A stretch of DNA of 52,369 bases, from NCBI GenBank assembly GCA_026196105.1, contig JAPHRK010000010.1, forward strand, positions 1 through 52,369. The letters run 5' to 3'. Source of the stretch: Rhodospirillales bacterium (lineage in GTDB: Bacteria; Pseudomonadota; Alphaproteobacteria; Rhodospirillales; JAPHRK01). This document shows, piece after piece, positions 25,916 through 32,924 of the stretch (positions are counted from its first letter, which is position 1; every line of letters begins with the position of its first letter). The position numbers were made by a program, and so were the translations under genes. The notes beneath the pieces are model-generated. The model worked only from the letters and a program-made list of their open reading frames with translations. It was not told the DNA's origin and did no database searches.

Positions 25916-26168
25916 TCATCTTCACCACTCCTCCGAAGAGAAGGTAGGGAGTTTATAGCAATGGAATATTTCAGGGGCATTTATCCGATGTTAACGTCAT
26001 ATGAATATCAAAAAAGTTTCACACCTCCCCCATATGGGTGAGGACAACTTCTTAAAACGTCGTCATATTCTTTTCCAGCTGCTCACTTTTAGGAGTGAGC
26101 GCTGAGCAAGACGTAGTTTCTCGGCGGACTAGGGGCGATTATCTTTTAGATAATCGCCCTCTTTTTTT
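25916..26168 (+). ncRNA. Candidate small RNA ending at a strong terminator
   Basis: Inferred because the plus-strand terminator at 26133-26168 has no plus-strand gene behind it closer than 24675-25643, and that gene is followed by its own hairpin and by opposing structure. Within the interval are short stems (CACC...GGGTG near 26020-26040, GCTCAC/GTGAGC near 26083-26102). The 5' end is not defined and no known RNA family was recognised. Confidence 0.35.
26133..26168 (+). terminator. Strong plus-strand intrinsic terminator
   Basis: Perfect 11-bp stem GGGCGATTATC / GATAATCGCCC with a TTTTA loop, followed by TC and seven T. It has no T run on the minus strand, so it works for plus-strand transcription only, facing the end of the gene at 26200. 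Confidence 0.9.
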
Positions 26169-26199
26169 GCCTGTCATGGATTAAATTATGAGAGGTAGG

Positions 26200-26640
26200 C
26201 TACTTGCTTGTTAGCAGGTCAAGCTTCTGGTTAACCAGATCGGCAAAAGAGAAACCTCCACCTTTACGGTCCTGAGGAGGTGTCCCACCAAGGATGTCAG
26301 TCACTGTTTGACGGACTGCCTCTTGGTATTGTTCTGATAAGAAAGACGTTTCTGGCGTTTGGTTTTGCCCCTGAGGAGGTGCCCCTTTGAGACGGCGCCC
26401 AAAGGCTTCTGTCAGGGCCATTATTTCATCACTTGCATCGGCAAGAACCTTGGCGAATTGATCACTATCCGGAAGAGCTAAAATTTTGTTCACAAGTTCC
26501 CCGGTTCGCGACAGGTTAATTTCATCTTGAACGGACTGATCTAAATTCTTCTCCGTCTTTCTCTCTTTTGCCGCTTCATCAGGTTTTGGCAAAACCTGTG
26601 TCGTTTGTTGCGCGCTGGAGAGTCCTGTACTTTTAATCAC
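26200..26640 (-). CDS. Small hydrophilic hypothetical protein, coupled to YhhN-like gene
   Basis: 146 residues from the GTG at 26640, which overlaps the upstream gene's TGA as GTGA and has a GAAGGGG ribosome site; longer readings run inside the neighbour and are unlikely. Mostly helical and charged (NLDQSVQDEINLSRTGELVNKI; EQYQEAVRQTVTDILGG), with no signal peptide, membrane segment or known motif. Function unknown. Operon with the lysoplasmalogenase-like gene. Confidence 0.65.
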   Translation of the reverse strand: MIKSTGLSSAQQTTQVLPKPDEAAKERKTEKNLDQSVQDEINLSRTGELVNKILALPDSDQFAKVLADASDEIMALTEAFGRRLKGAPPQGQNQTPETSFLSEQYQEAVRQTVTDILGGTPPQDRKGGGFSFADLVNQKLDLLTSK

Positions 26641-27299
26641 CCACGTGCCCCTTCTCTGTATTTTTTCGTTGCGCCAAGAACAATCAGGAATTGGGCCACG
26701 ACATAAAGCGGCCATGTAATATACCCAAGCCACTCCATGGGCATATGAAACTTATTCACCGCTATGCCAGAATCAGACAGGATAAAGGACAAAGCTCCCA
26801 GAGCGACCATTGGTGTTCCGAAAGCCCCCATATTTGCAGTCACCCCCATCAGGATAAGAATGATGGCATATACCATCACAGGAATAGCCATAGTACCTAA
26901 AGATGGATAGAGAAAGGCAACTAAGCAGACACCGTAAGCAGCAAAGGCTATCCCAATTAAAATATGACGTTTCTCTACCGCATCCTCTTTGTGTCTCAAA
27001 AACAAAGCGATGTAAAATAGGTGTGCCACAAGAAAAGAGATAAGACCATGAAGAAAGAAGGAGGGCTCCATAGCTAAAAAAATATCCCCTAAATCCGAGA
27101 ACAATAACGCGACACAGAGAAATAATCGGGTCCGCCCTTCGCTGTTCATAAAAGCATAAATACACAGGAAAATAACCACTGGAGCTTTAATCAACGGCTT
27201 CGAAGGGAAAAGGCCGTATTGCAGACCATAAAGATGAGCTACAGCAAATGCAGTACTTAAAGCCAACAGAATAAAGTTGAGGCGATCATTTATGATCAT
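26637..27299 (-). CDS. YhhN-family membrane protein (lysoplasmalogenase-like)
   Basis: 220 residues, about eight membrane helices. Typical YhhN features: [25 protein letters not shown] with conserved Asp, [12 protein letters not shown] and the late [10 protein letters not shown]. Eukaryotic TMEM86 and some bacterial members hydrolyse lysoplasmalogens; the substrate here is not known. The start overlaps the end of the chemoreceptor gene by 4 bp (27296-27299), so it is translated from the same transcript. Confidence 0.8.
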   Translation of the reverse strand: MIINDRLNFILLALSTAFAVAHLYGLQYGLFPSKPLIKAPVVIFLCIYAFMNSEGRTRLFLCVALLFSDLGDIFLAMEPSFFLHGLISFLVAHLFYIALFLRHKEDAVEKRHILIGIAFAAYGVCLVAFLYPSLGTMAIPVMVYAIILILMGVTANMGAFGTPMVALGALSFILSDSGIAVNKFHMPMEWLGYITWPLYVVAQFLIVLGATKKYREGARG

Positions 27300-29056
27300 G
27301 CCGCAATTCCCTCCATGGATTGGGCTTGTTCAAACTGCATTCCAATAACCGTGGGCAAAACCCGCATGATCGTTGCTTTCAAGACCCCAAATTGCGGAAT
27401 ATTAATTTCAACCACATCACCCATTTCCAGATGAAAAGCCACTTGCGGTTCAATACCAGCCCCTGTTTTAGAGATATCCTTCATGGTGATATCCATAGAA
27501 CGACCATGGGCATTTAAAGTGGTTTTCGTGGTCATTGTATAACGTTCGGATTCTCTGCGGTTTCCTGCTGTTGATTCCCTTAAGATAGAGGTTAAGCGGT
27601 CTTGCAAACTTTGAATATCGGCTGACATAGCAGCGGCATTTTGTTGCACATCTTTAGAAATACTTCCTGTCTCATGAGTGGCGTCTGAGACACCAATGAT
27701 ACGGGCTGAAACATCTTGAGTACCCGCAGCGGCATCATCCACATTACGGGCAATCTGTTGAGTCGCGATATTTTGTCTCTCCACTGCCCCTGCAATGCTA
27801 GAAGCAGATTTCTCGGTTTTCTCAATTGTACCACCAATTGATTTAATGACACCGACAGCCTCTTTAATCGCGCCCTGAATTTCTGTAATTTGTCCGCCTA
27901 TTTCCCCAGTGGCATTCGCTGTTTGGTGGGCAAGGTTTTTGACTTCAGAGGCAACAACAGCAAACCCTTTCCCGGCCTCACCTGCCCTTGCAGCCTCGAT
28001 TGTTGCATTAAGGGCTAACAAGTTAGTTTGCTCAGCAATATCATTAATCAGGTTAACGACTTCCCCGACTTTTTGGGCTGAATCCACCAATCCTTGGATT
28101 TTTTGGTTTGCTGCTTCAGCTTCACGAACAGCAGCTTGGGCAATTTGGCTCGAGTTTGTGACTTCTTCTGTGATTTCGGCGATTGAGGCAGAGAGATCTT
28201 CGGCCGCCTTTGCAGCCGTCATGACGTTCTCAGATGTTACTTCTGAACTTGAGGCCACCGCTGTGGTTTCATCTTCCACATCGGCAACCTTGACCAACAT
28301 TTTTTCAGCCGCAATTCGCATAGCTTCTGACTTTTCAACAACTGCCGTCACAGTTGTTTGCACTTCTTTATCCAAAGAGTTCGCCATGTCGAGCATGTTA
28401 TTCTTGATCGTCTCTTTAGCCTTCATTTGCTCAACATTACGGTCTGCTCTCAATCTATGGGTTTCAATCGCATTGGTCTTGAATACATCCACAGCGCGGG
28501 CCATTTTGCCAACCTCATCTTCCCTTGAGGTTTCAGGAATATCTACGTCAAGATCATTCTCTGCTAACCGATTAGCTGCATCGGTTATTCTCTTTAATGG
28601 ATCTCCCAGAGAATATTTAGCAATAAACAGGAAGTACAAAAGAACCAAGATTTGCCAAACCGTACGCCCGGTCATGGTAAACCACCCTGTATTTATGGCT
28701 TCATCAACGAGGGTGTTCACCTCTCCCATTTCACTTTTTTGGCTCGTTAAAAGCTTTTGGGTGACTTTATCTAGGCGTTCTTTTGCTGCAGTATAAGCCG
28801 TATCAATTTCTTTCCCGGCTCCGGCTTTAGTGGCGTGTGCTGCCAGTTCTTTAAAGGCGATATCAAACTCTGCAGATATTTGTTTGATTTGTTTCCCTGT
28901 ATTTTCTGCCGATCGCTCAACCTGACTTTGGATAGATATAAAGCTCTCGTTGGTTCCCCAGAAAGCAAAAAGTAAGGCTATAATCCCCAATAATTGCCCC
29001 AGATTTCCAACACCAATTTTTTTGACAATACTTAAATGCATGATTTTATTTCCCAC
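27296..29056 (-). CDS. Methyl-accepting chemotaxis protein with C-terminal PilZ domain
   Basis: 586 residues. Order: membrane helix (about 13-32), a short ~100-residue periplasmic domain with coiled-coil character, second membrane helix (about 130-150), HAMP (about 150-205: [41 protein letters not shown]), signalling domain with the hairpin tip [40 protein letters not shown], then a PilZ domain (about 495-580) with RRESERY and DISKTGAGI, the c-di-GMP-binding R-x3-R and D-x-S-x2-G elements. It probably joins chemotaxis to c-di-GMP. The ligand of the small sensor region is unknown. Confidence 0.92.
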   Translation of the reverse strand: MGNKIMHLSIVKKIGVGNLGQLLGIIALLFAFWGTNESFISIQSQVERSAENTGKQIKQISAEFDIAFKELAAHATKAGAGKEIDTAYTAAKERLDKVTQKLLTSQKSEMGEVNTLVDEAINTGWFTMTGRTVWQILVLLYFLFIAKYSLGDPLKRITDAANRLAENDLDVDIPETSREDEVGKMARAVDVFKTNAIETHRLRADRNVEQMKAKETIKNNMLDMANSLDKEVQTTVTAVVEKSEAMRIAAEKMLVKVADVEDETTAVASSSEVTSENVMTAAKAAEDLSASIAEITEEVTNSSQIAQAAVREAEAANQKIQGLVDSAQKVGEVVNLINDIAEQTNLLALNATIEAARAGEAGKGFAVVASEVKNLAHQTANATGEIGGQITEIQGAIKEAVGVIKSIGGTIEKTEKSASSIAGAVERQNIATQQIARNVDDAAAGTQDVSARIIGVSDATHETGSISKDVQQNAAAMSADIQSLQDRLTSILRESTAGNRRESERYTMTTKTTLNAHGRSMDITMKDISKTGAGIEPQVAFHLEMGDVVEINIPQFGVLKATIMRVLPTVIGMQFEQAQSMEGIAA

Positions 29057-29399
29057 CTGCTAAATGCCGGTATTAAAAGCGTATTTGCTTTTATTTTATC
29101 TACTATAAGAAAGCCTCGTATCAGAGTCTCTAAGAATTAAAAAAAAGCCCCTTCAAATTTCCTTGAAGAGGCTTATTTTGGATACACAAGTATCGCCCGA
29201 TCTTTAACCGGGCCTATACGGGAAAAATCCCGTTAGAAACTTCTATTATATGGTTTCCATCTGGTCAGGTGGGGTCAATTTTTTATCCTCCCTAAATTAC
29301 TATTCCACTATTTGATATGGGAAGATTGTTTTTGAGTTCAATATTTAATTTCGGTATTCTTCAATTGAAAACCTTAGGAATACCGTTTAGAGGTTTCCC
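29057..29399. other. Gap with structured minus-strand leader or small RNA
   Basis: A 343-base gap with no full-size gene. On the minus strand, upstream of the chemoreceptor, it holds GGGAGG followed by a TTG-started 10-codon reading frame (29278-29246), three small stems (CGGGA...TCCCG; GCCCGG...TCGGGC; GATAC...GTATC), and an intrinsic terminator at 29137-29174. This could be a transcription attenuator or an independent small RNA. Confidence 0.5.
29137..29174 (-). terminator. Intrinsic terminator in front of the chemoreceptor gene
   Basis: On the minus strand AAGCCTCTTCA pairs with TGAAGGGGCTT (one G-U pair) around an eight-base loop, followed by eight T. On the plus strand the same position would be an A-C mismatch, so the minus orientation is favoured. 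It lies about 80 bases before the chemoreceptor ATG. Confidence 0.75.
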
Positions 29400-29621
29400 A
29401 TGAACCAAACATCACAAGACAGCCTTAAACGCCGCACCTTCTGGACCAGAATTGGTTATCTCTTTTCTGCAGCCTGGATTGCTTTTATTCTGATGAAAAC
29501 TGAAGGGGATATGTCGAACCCCTGGTTTGATTCAATCTTTCTTGTCCCTTTAGGTGCCTGGGCCCTCGGGCTTTTAGTTGCTCGGCTTATTTCTGGAAAG
29601 CCTCCTCAAGAAAAGCCTTAG
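29400..29621 (+). CDS. Small two-helix membrane protein
   Basis: 73 residues: MNQTSQDSLKRRTFWTRIGY start, two hydrophobic segments (about 17-32 and 45-63) separated by a short loop, and a Lys/Pro tail. A ribosome site (AGAGG) precedes the ATG. No family recognised. It stands alone on the plus strand between two minus-strand genes and is followed by a bidirectional terminator. Confidence 0.6.
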   Translation: MNQTSQDSLKRRTFWTRIGYLFSAAWIAFILMKTEGDMSNPWFDSIFLVPLGAWALGLLVARLISGKPPQEKP

Positions 29622-29630
29622 TGTTTCCCC

Positions 29631-29660
29631 ATAAAAAACCCCGCCACGAAGACGGGGTTT
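29631..29660. terminator. Bidirectional terminator between small membrane gene and ompA-like gene
   Basis: AAACCCCG (29636-29643) and CGGGGTTT (29653-29660) form an 8-bp stem. On the minus strand it is followed by six T and lies ~24 bases after the OmpA-like stop. On the plus strand a weaker T-rich flank follows, ten bases after the small gene. Confidence 0.8.
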
Positions 29661-29683
29661 AATTATTTCATCGAAAAGACGTT

Positions 29684-30511
29684 CTATTGAACGAGAACAA
29701 TTTCAACGCGACGATTTTTCATTTCTGGTGTTTCATCAGCGGTAGGTACTGCTGGAAGTTCTTCACCATAAGCTTTGACAGTCAGCTTACCGTCCCAACC
29801 AGCCATTGTGATGATTTCAGTTACAGCTTTCATACGAGCTTCTGAAAGGGCTTGGTTATAAGCGGCTGAACCAGAGGTGTCTGTGTGTGCACCAACAATG
29901 ATGCCAGTAGCTTTAGCCCATTTTGCTTTATCAGCAGCTTCAGCAACGATAGAGAATGTATCATCATTGAGTTCTGCACTATTCATGTCGAAGTGAACAA
30001 CAAATGGCCCAGGAATTTTCTTTTTCTTAGGTTTGGGTTTGCTTTCGATTTCAGCTAACGCCATAACAAAAGATTTCTTACAAGCTGCAATGTCTTCAGG
30101 TTGGAAGTTTTCTTCTTGCTCTTGCATCCAGCAATCAAAACCAGCTTGAGCACGTGCAGCAGCAGCTGGCTTAGCCATTGCGCCTTTTTCCAATGCTTTT
30201 ACCAAGCGATCTCGGAAACCAGCCATTTCATCAACTTTATCGGCAGGGATAGAGCGTTTACTCATCATTTGTGGGCCAAACTTGGTCCCCATAGCAGCAA
30301 CTCTAGCTTTGTCATTAAAGCGACCTGCATCACTCCAATCGTCCTCCATAGCTTCCATTTTAGCAAGCTTGACATATTCGCTGTGCAAGCCTTTTTGGAA
30401 CGCGTCGCCTTGAGGGGACATACCAGCCACACCGTCAAGATCATAGGTTGCACAACCTGTAACTAAAACTGCAGTGGCCAATAAAGCCAGTCCGGACTTA
30501 ATAGGTTTCAT
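29684..30511 (-). CDS. OmpA-family outer-membrane lipoprotein
   Basis: 275 residues. Signal peptide with lipobox VTGC (Cys20), a helical region (about 40-160, including a Cys-containing FDCWMQEQEENFQPEDIAACKKSF), then a C-terminal OmpA domain (about 170-275) with VHFDMNSAELND, GAHTDTSGSAAYNQALSEAR and NRRVEIVLV. It should bind peptidoglycan non-covalently, tethering the outer membrane. Monocistronic, with its own terminator. Confidence 0.88.
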   Translation of the reverse strand: MKPIKSGLALLATAVLVTGCATYDLDGVAGMSPQGDAFQKGLHSEYVKLAKMEAMEDDWSDAGRFNDKARVAAMGTKFGPQMMSKRSIPADKVDEMAGFRDRLVKALEKGAMAKPAAAARAQAGFDCWMQEQEENFQPEDIAACKKSFVMALAEIESKPKPKKKKIPGPFVVHFDMNSAELNDDTFSIVAEAADKAKWAKATGIIVGAHTDTSGSAAYNQALSEARMKAVTEIITMAGWDGKLTVKAYGEELPAVPTADETPEMKNRRVEIVLVQ

Positions 30512-30679
30512 TTTTGAACCTCCCGATTATTGGTTAAATAAAAATTATTTGGAGAACTGATGCTCACCAATTGTCGTTACCCTAATCTTTCATGGGAAGA
30601 CGACAATGGTTTTTTAAAAGATTTACAAACCTTTATAATTGCAACGCCCCTTCCTTATAATGATTTGAGCGTACTCAGC

Positions 30680-31213
30680 TTAAGGAGTCAACAGTATCAA
30701 TTCACGTGTGACGATTTCGATCAACGTTTTGAAGCTAATGTCATCTGGACTTTCAACATTTTTCACCCATCCTTCCACATCTGATAACAAGTCGTTGCGT
30801 GAACAAAGAACGGCACGAACTGTTATTTTCTCCAGATCGTAGTTGGGTTCTGGCCTCTCCCCTTCACAAACGCGATTGGCATTTAAGTTATTGGGTGCCC
30901 CAAAAAGGATCGTAACTTTGAAATCAGGGGAAGGAGCTTTCGACTTCTCAAGAGTATATGTAAATTTTCTTTTCTCAATTGAATCCGTCATATCCTTCAA
31001 AATAACAGACTTAAGGTGGGATTCGCCCCCCCCAAAAGGGTTCCCATGAACTTCGACTAGGATAGGCCCTTTTAAATTAGCTGAAACAGCTAAATCCCAA
31101 ATAATGGTTGGGCCTTTATTGAAGTTTGAAATAACTGTAGGGCCATCGCTACACCCAGACAACACTAGGGGTATGGCAGATACACAAGCTTTAAACATGC
31201 TTTTCAAAGACAT
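30680..31213 (-). CDS. Hypothetical lipoprotein
   Basis: 177 residues. Signal peptide with lipobox LSGC (MSLKSMFKACVSAIPLVLSG then Cys21). The mature part is beta-rich with no recognised domain (GPILVEVHGNPFGGGESHLKSVI; FKVTILFGAPNNLNANRVC). Asn/Lys-rich codons and composition are like the neighbours. It is 466 bases upstream of cinA in reverse order (cinA is transcribed toward it with a 40-base gap), so it may be the last gene of the cinA operon. Confidence 0.65.
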   Translation of the reverse strand: MSLKSMFKACVSAIPLVLSGCSDGPTVISNFNKGPTIIWDLAVSANLKGPILVEVHGNPFGGGESHLKSVILKDMTDSIEKRKFTYTLEKSKAPSPDFKVTILFGAPNNLNANRVCEGERPEPNYDLEKITVRAVLCSRNDLLSDVEGWVKNVESPDDISFKTLIEIVTRELILLTP

Positions 31214-31253
31214 AATTTGTTTCCTGCAATAATTATTTCAAATCTACATTCAC

Positions 31254-31997
31254 TTAAAGAGGTTCTCCGCCCAGAGAGCGCATTAAGATCTTAAGCTCGT
31301 CAGCGGTAGTTTCCAATTCACCTAAATCAGTACCACGCATGACGATACTCACACCGAATCGGCCTTCGCGATAATAAGGATAGCTTCCGACATCAATACC
31401 TTGGTGATTATTTTGCAATGCTTCCAAACCAGCAGCAAGTTTTCCTTCAGGAAGTTCCACTGTCACCGTTATAGAATGAACCTTATCGCCACCTACCAAC
31501 ATCGGGGTCATCGAGATAAACATTGTTTCAACGATCAAAGGCACACCAGCTAAGACAAAAACATTCTCTAGGTTGTAACCCGGCGCTTTACTTATAGGAT
31601 TATCAATTAGGGCCGCCCCTTCTGGAACATGAGCCATTTTCAATCGGGCATCTGTCAGGTTCTTTCGACCATATTGAGCTAACATGAGGGCTTCAGCTTC
31701 AGGATTCAGAACCACTTTTTTCCCAAAAGCAGCAGCGATACATTCCGTTGTTATATCGTCATGGGTCGGGCCAATACCTCCCGTAGTAAAGACATAATCG
31801 AATTTCGCCCGACATTCGTTTACTGTCCCTATGATAGTTTCTTTCACATCAGGGATAACTCGACATTCAGTAACGCGGATGCCGATCTCACCTAAGCTTG
31901 TTGTCAAAAATTTAATATTCACATCTTGAGTACGGCCCGAAAGAACCTCATTGCCAATAACAACGATACAAGACGTAACAATTTTTGCCTCAGCCAT
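31254..31997 (-). CDS. cinA: CinA-like molybdopterin-binding-domain protein
   Basis: 247 residues, one MoCF/MoaB-like domain: VVIGNEVLSGRTQDVNIKFL, then FDYVFTTGGIGPTHDDITTECIAAAFGK and NPISKAPGYNLENVFVLAGVPLIVETMF. This matches the N-terminal domain of CinA without the C-terminal NMN-deamidase domain; such short forms are common in alphaproteobacteria. Function in competence is not established for them; FAD/ADP-ribose pyrophosphatase-like activity is known for some relatives. One-base overlap with the upstream gene. Confidence 0.85.
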   Translation of the reverse strand: MAEAKIVTSCIVVIGNEVLSGRTQDVNIKFLTTSLGEIGIRVTECRVIPDVKETIIGTVNECRAKFDYVFTTGGIGPTHDDITTECIAAAFGKKVVLNPEAEALMLAQYGRKNLTDARLKMAHVPEGAALIDNPISKAPGYNLENVFVLAGVPLIVETMFISMTPMLVGGDKVHSITVTVELPEGKLAAGLEALQNNHQGIDVGSYPYYREGRFGVSIVMRGTDLGELETTADELKILMRSLGGEPL

Positions 31998-32338
31998 CAG
32001 TGGTCGCTGCCATGCAGAATTTTATCATACATGCCTGTATCGTAGGCTAAACCATCTTTATTGAGGATAATCACTACTGGGTAGGTCGCCTTGGCCAAAC
32101 CTTTACGGTGCAGGGTTTGCCACACACCTTCATTTCTAAAACCCGTTGCATCCGCAGCCATCACGACTTTTGAGCCGATATGGAAATGGTTGCCATGGGG
32201 GTCTGGAAAATTAGTGATTGACACGCCTCCCGTTTCCTCATCAAGGGTAGAGGTATTGGGTGATTTGGCTAGCTCTTGCAACAAAGTAAGGGTTTTCAGT
32301 TGCAGTTTATTGAGCTTAAGGGGGTTCTTTTTCATCAA
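31997..32338 (-). CDS. Conserved small alphaproteobacterial-type protein, function unknown
   Basis: 113 residues. Starts with a Lys-rich helix (LKLNKLQLKTLTLLQELAKS) followed by a compact beta-rich part with FPDPHGNHFHIGSKVVMAADATGFRNEGVWQTLHRKGL. His/Asp clusters (PHGNHFHIG) could bind metal. No signal peptide. Its stop shares one base with the cinA start, so the two are translationally coupled. I do not know its function. Confidence 0.7.
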   Translation of the reverse strand: MMKKNPLKLNKLQLKTLTLLQELAKSPNTSTLDEETGGVSITNFPDPHGNHFHIGSKVVMAADATGFRNEGVWQTLHRKGLAKATYPVVIILNKDGLAYDTGMYDKILHGSDH

Positions 32339-32341
32339 TAG

Positions 32342-32431
32342 TTATCCTGAAAACTTAATGTAGCCAATATAAGCAATAAGGGCTGTATTTAAGATCAGAG
32401 CAACAACGAGTATTTTAAATTTCAATGGCAT
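32342..32431 (-). CDS. Possible 29-residue membrane peptide
   Basis: ATG to TAA, 30 codons, encoding a single hydrophobic helix (MPLKFKILVVALILNTALIA, then YIGYIKFSG). It fills the gap between mutT (stop at 32442) and the next gene (ATG at 32338), and the AGGA of its last codons serves as ribosome site for that gene. Its own ribosome site is weak. Single-helix microproteins are often missed, but chance is possible. Confidence 0.4.
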   Translation of the reverse strand: MPLKFKILVVALILNTALIAYIGYIKFSG

Positions 32432-32441
32432 TTTATCATCT

Positions 32442-32903
32442 CTAAAGAAAGTCTCGCACCATAGCTACAAGGGGTATATCTGCAGCGGGGAGCGGAAGTT
32501 TAGCAATTTTATGCGGGTAGAGCCATTTTAGAACCTGTCCTTCCTGCGGTGCAAGGTCGCCTTTCCAGACGCGACAGGCAAAAAGTGGCATCAAAAGATG
32601 GAAATCATCATAAGAGTGGGAGGCAAAAGCCAAAGGCGCAAGGCAGCTCGCGGTGATATCAATACCTAGTTCTTCACGAACTTCCCGAACAAGCGCCTCT
32701 TCAGGTGTTTCGCCTTTGTCTACTTTTCCACCAGGAAATTCCCACAACCCCGCCATAGATTTTCCTTCAGGGCGTTGCGCCAAGAGGACGCGTCCATCGG
32801 TATCTATGAGACAAATTGCAGAAACAAGAACTGTCGGGAGGGGGCCTCCTTCTCTTGCAGGTAGGGCATCGAAACAACCGTTATCAGGACCTGATATTGC
32901 CAA
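32442..32903 (-). CDS. mutT: MutT-type Nudix hydrolase (8-oxo-dGTP diphosphatase)
   Basis: 153 residues. The Nudix box GGKVDKGETPEEALVREVREEL (about 57-78) fits G-x5-E-x7-R-E-U-x-E-E-x-G-U. QRPEGKSMAGLWEFPGGK is typical of MutT, which removes 8-oxo-dGTP from the nucleotide pool. The start is a TTG with a strong GGTGAGG site; the N-terminal ~20 residues have no counterpart in E. coli MutT, so a later start cannot be excluded. Confidence 0.88.
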   Translation of the reverse strand: MAISGPDNGCFDALPAREGGPLPTVLVSAICLIDTDGRVLLAQRPEGKSMAGLWEFPGGKVDKGETPEEALVREVREELGIDITASCLAPLAFASHSYDDFHLLMPLFACRVWKGDLAPQEGQVLKWLYPHKIAKLPLPAADIPLVAMVRDFL

Positions 32904-32924
32904 AATTTCCTCACCTCAAGTTTC

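Larger units (their letters stand above)
25644..26199. other. 556-base intergenic region rich in RNA secondary structure
   Basis: No ORF with coding character. It holds, in order: a GC-rich 11-bp hairpin (25682-25692/25702-25712) just after the unknown gene; a minus-strand terminator-like structure (25823-25915); small hairpins; and a strong plus-strand terminator (26133-26168). The plus-strand terminator lies beyond the minus-strand one, implying a transcript that starts inside the gap. Confidence 0.6.

Noticed and set aside
26000-26168. 6S RNA or signal-recognition-particle RNA
   Set aside because: The length and terminator would suit a small RNA, but the long closing stem with central bubble of 6S RNA and the conserved SRP loop were not found.
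30560-30784. Plus-strand 74-codon ORF with GGAG before its ATG
   Set aside because: Its last third is antisense to the lipoprotein gene, and its composition and product show no coding character or known domain. The ribosome-like sequence alone is not enough.
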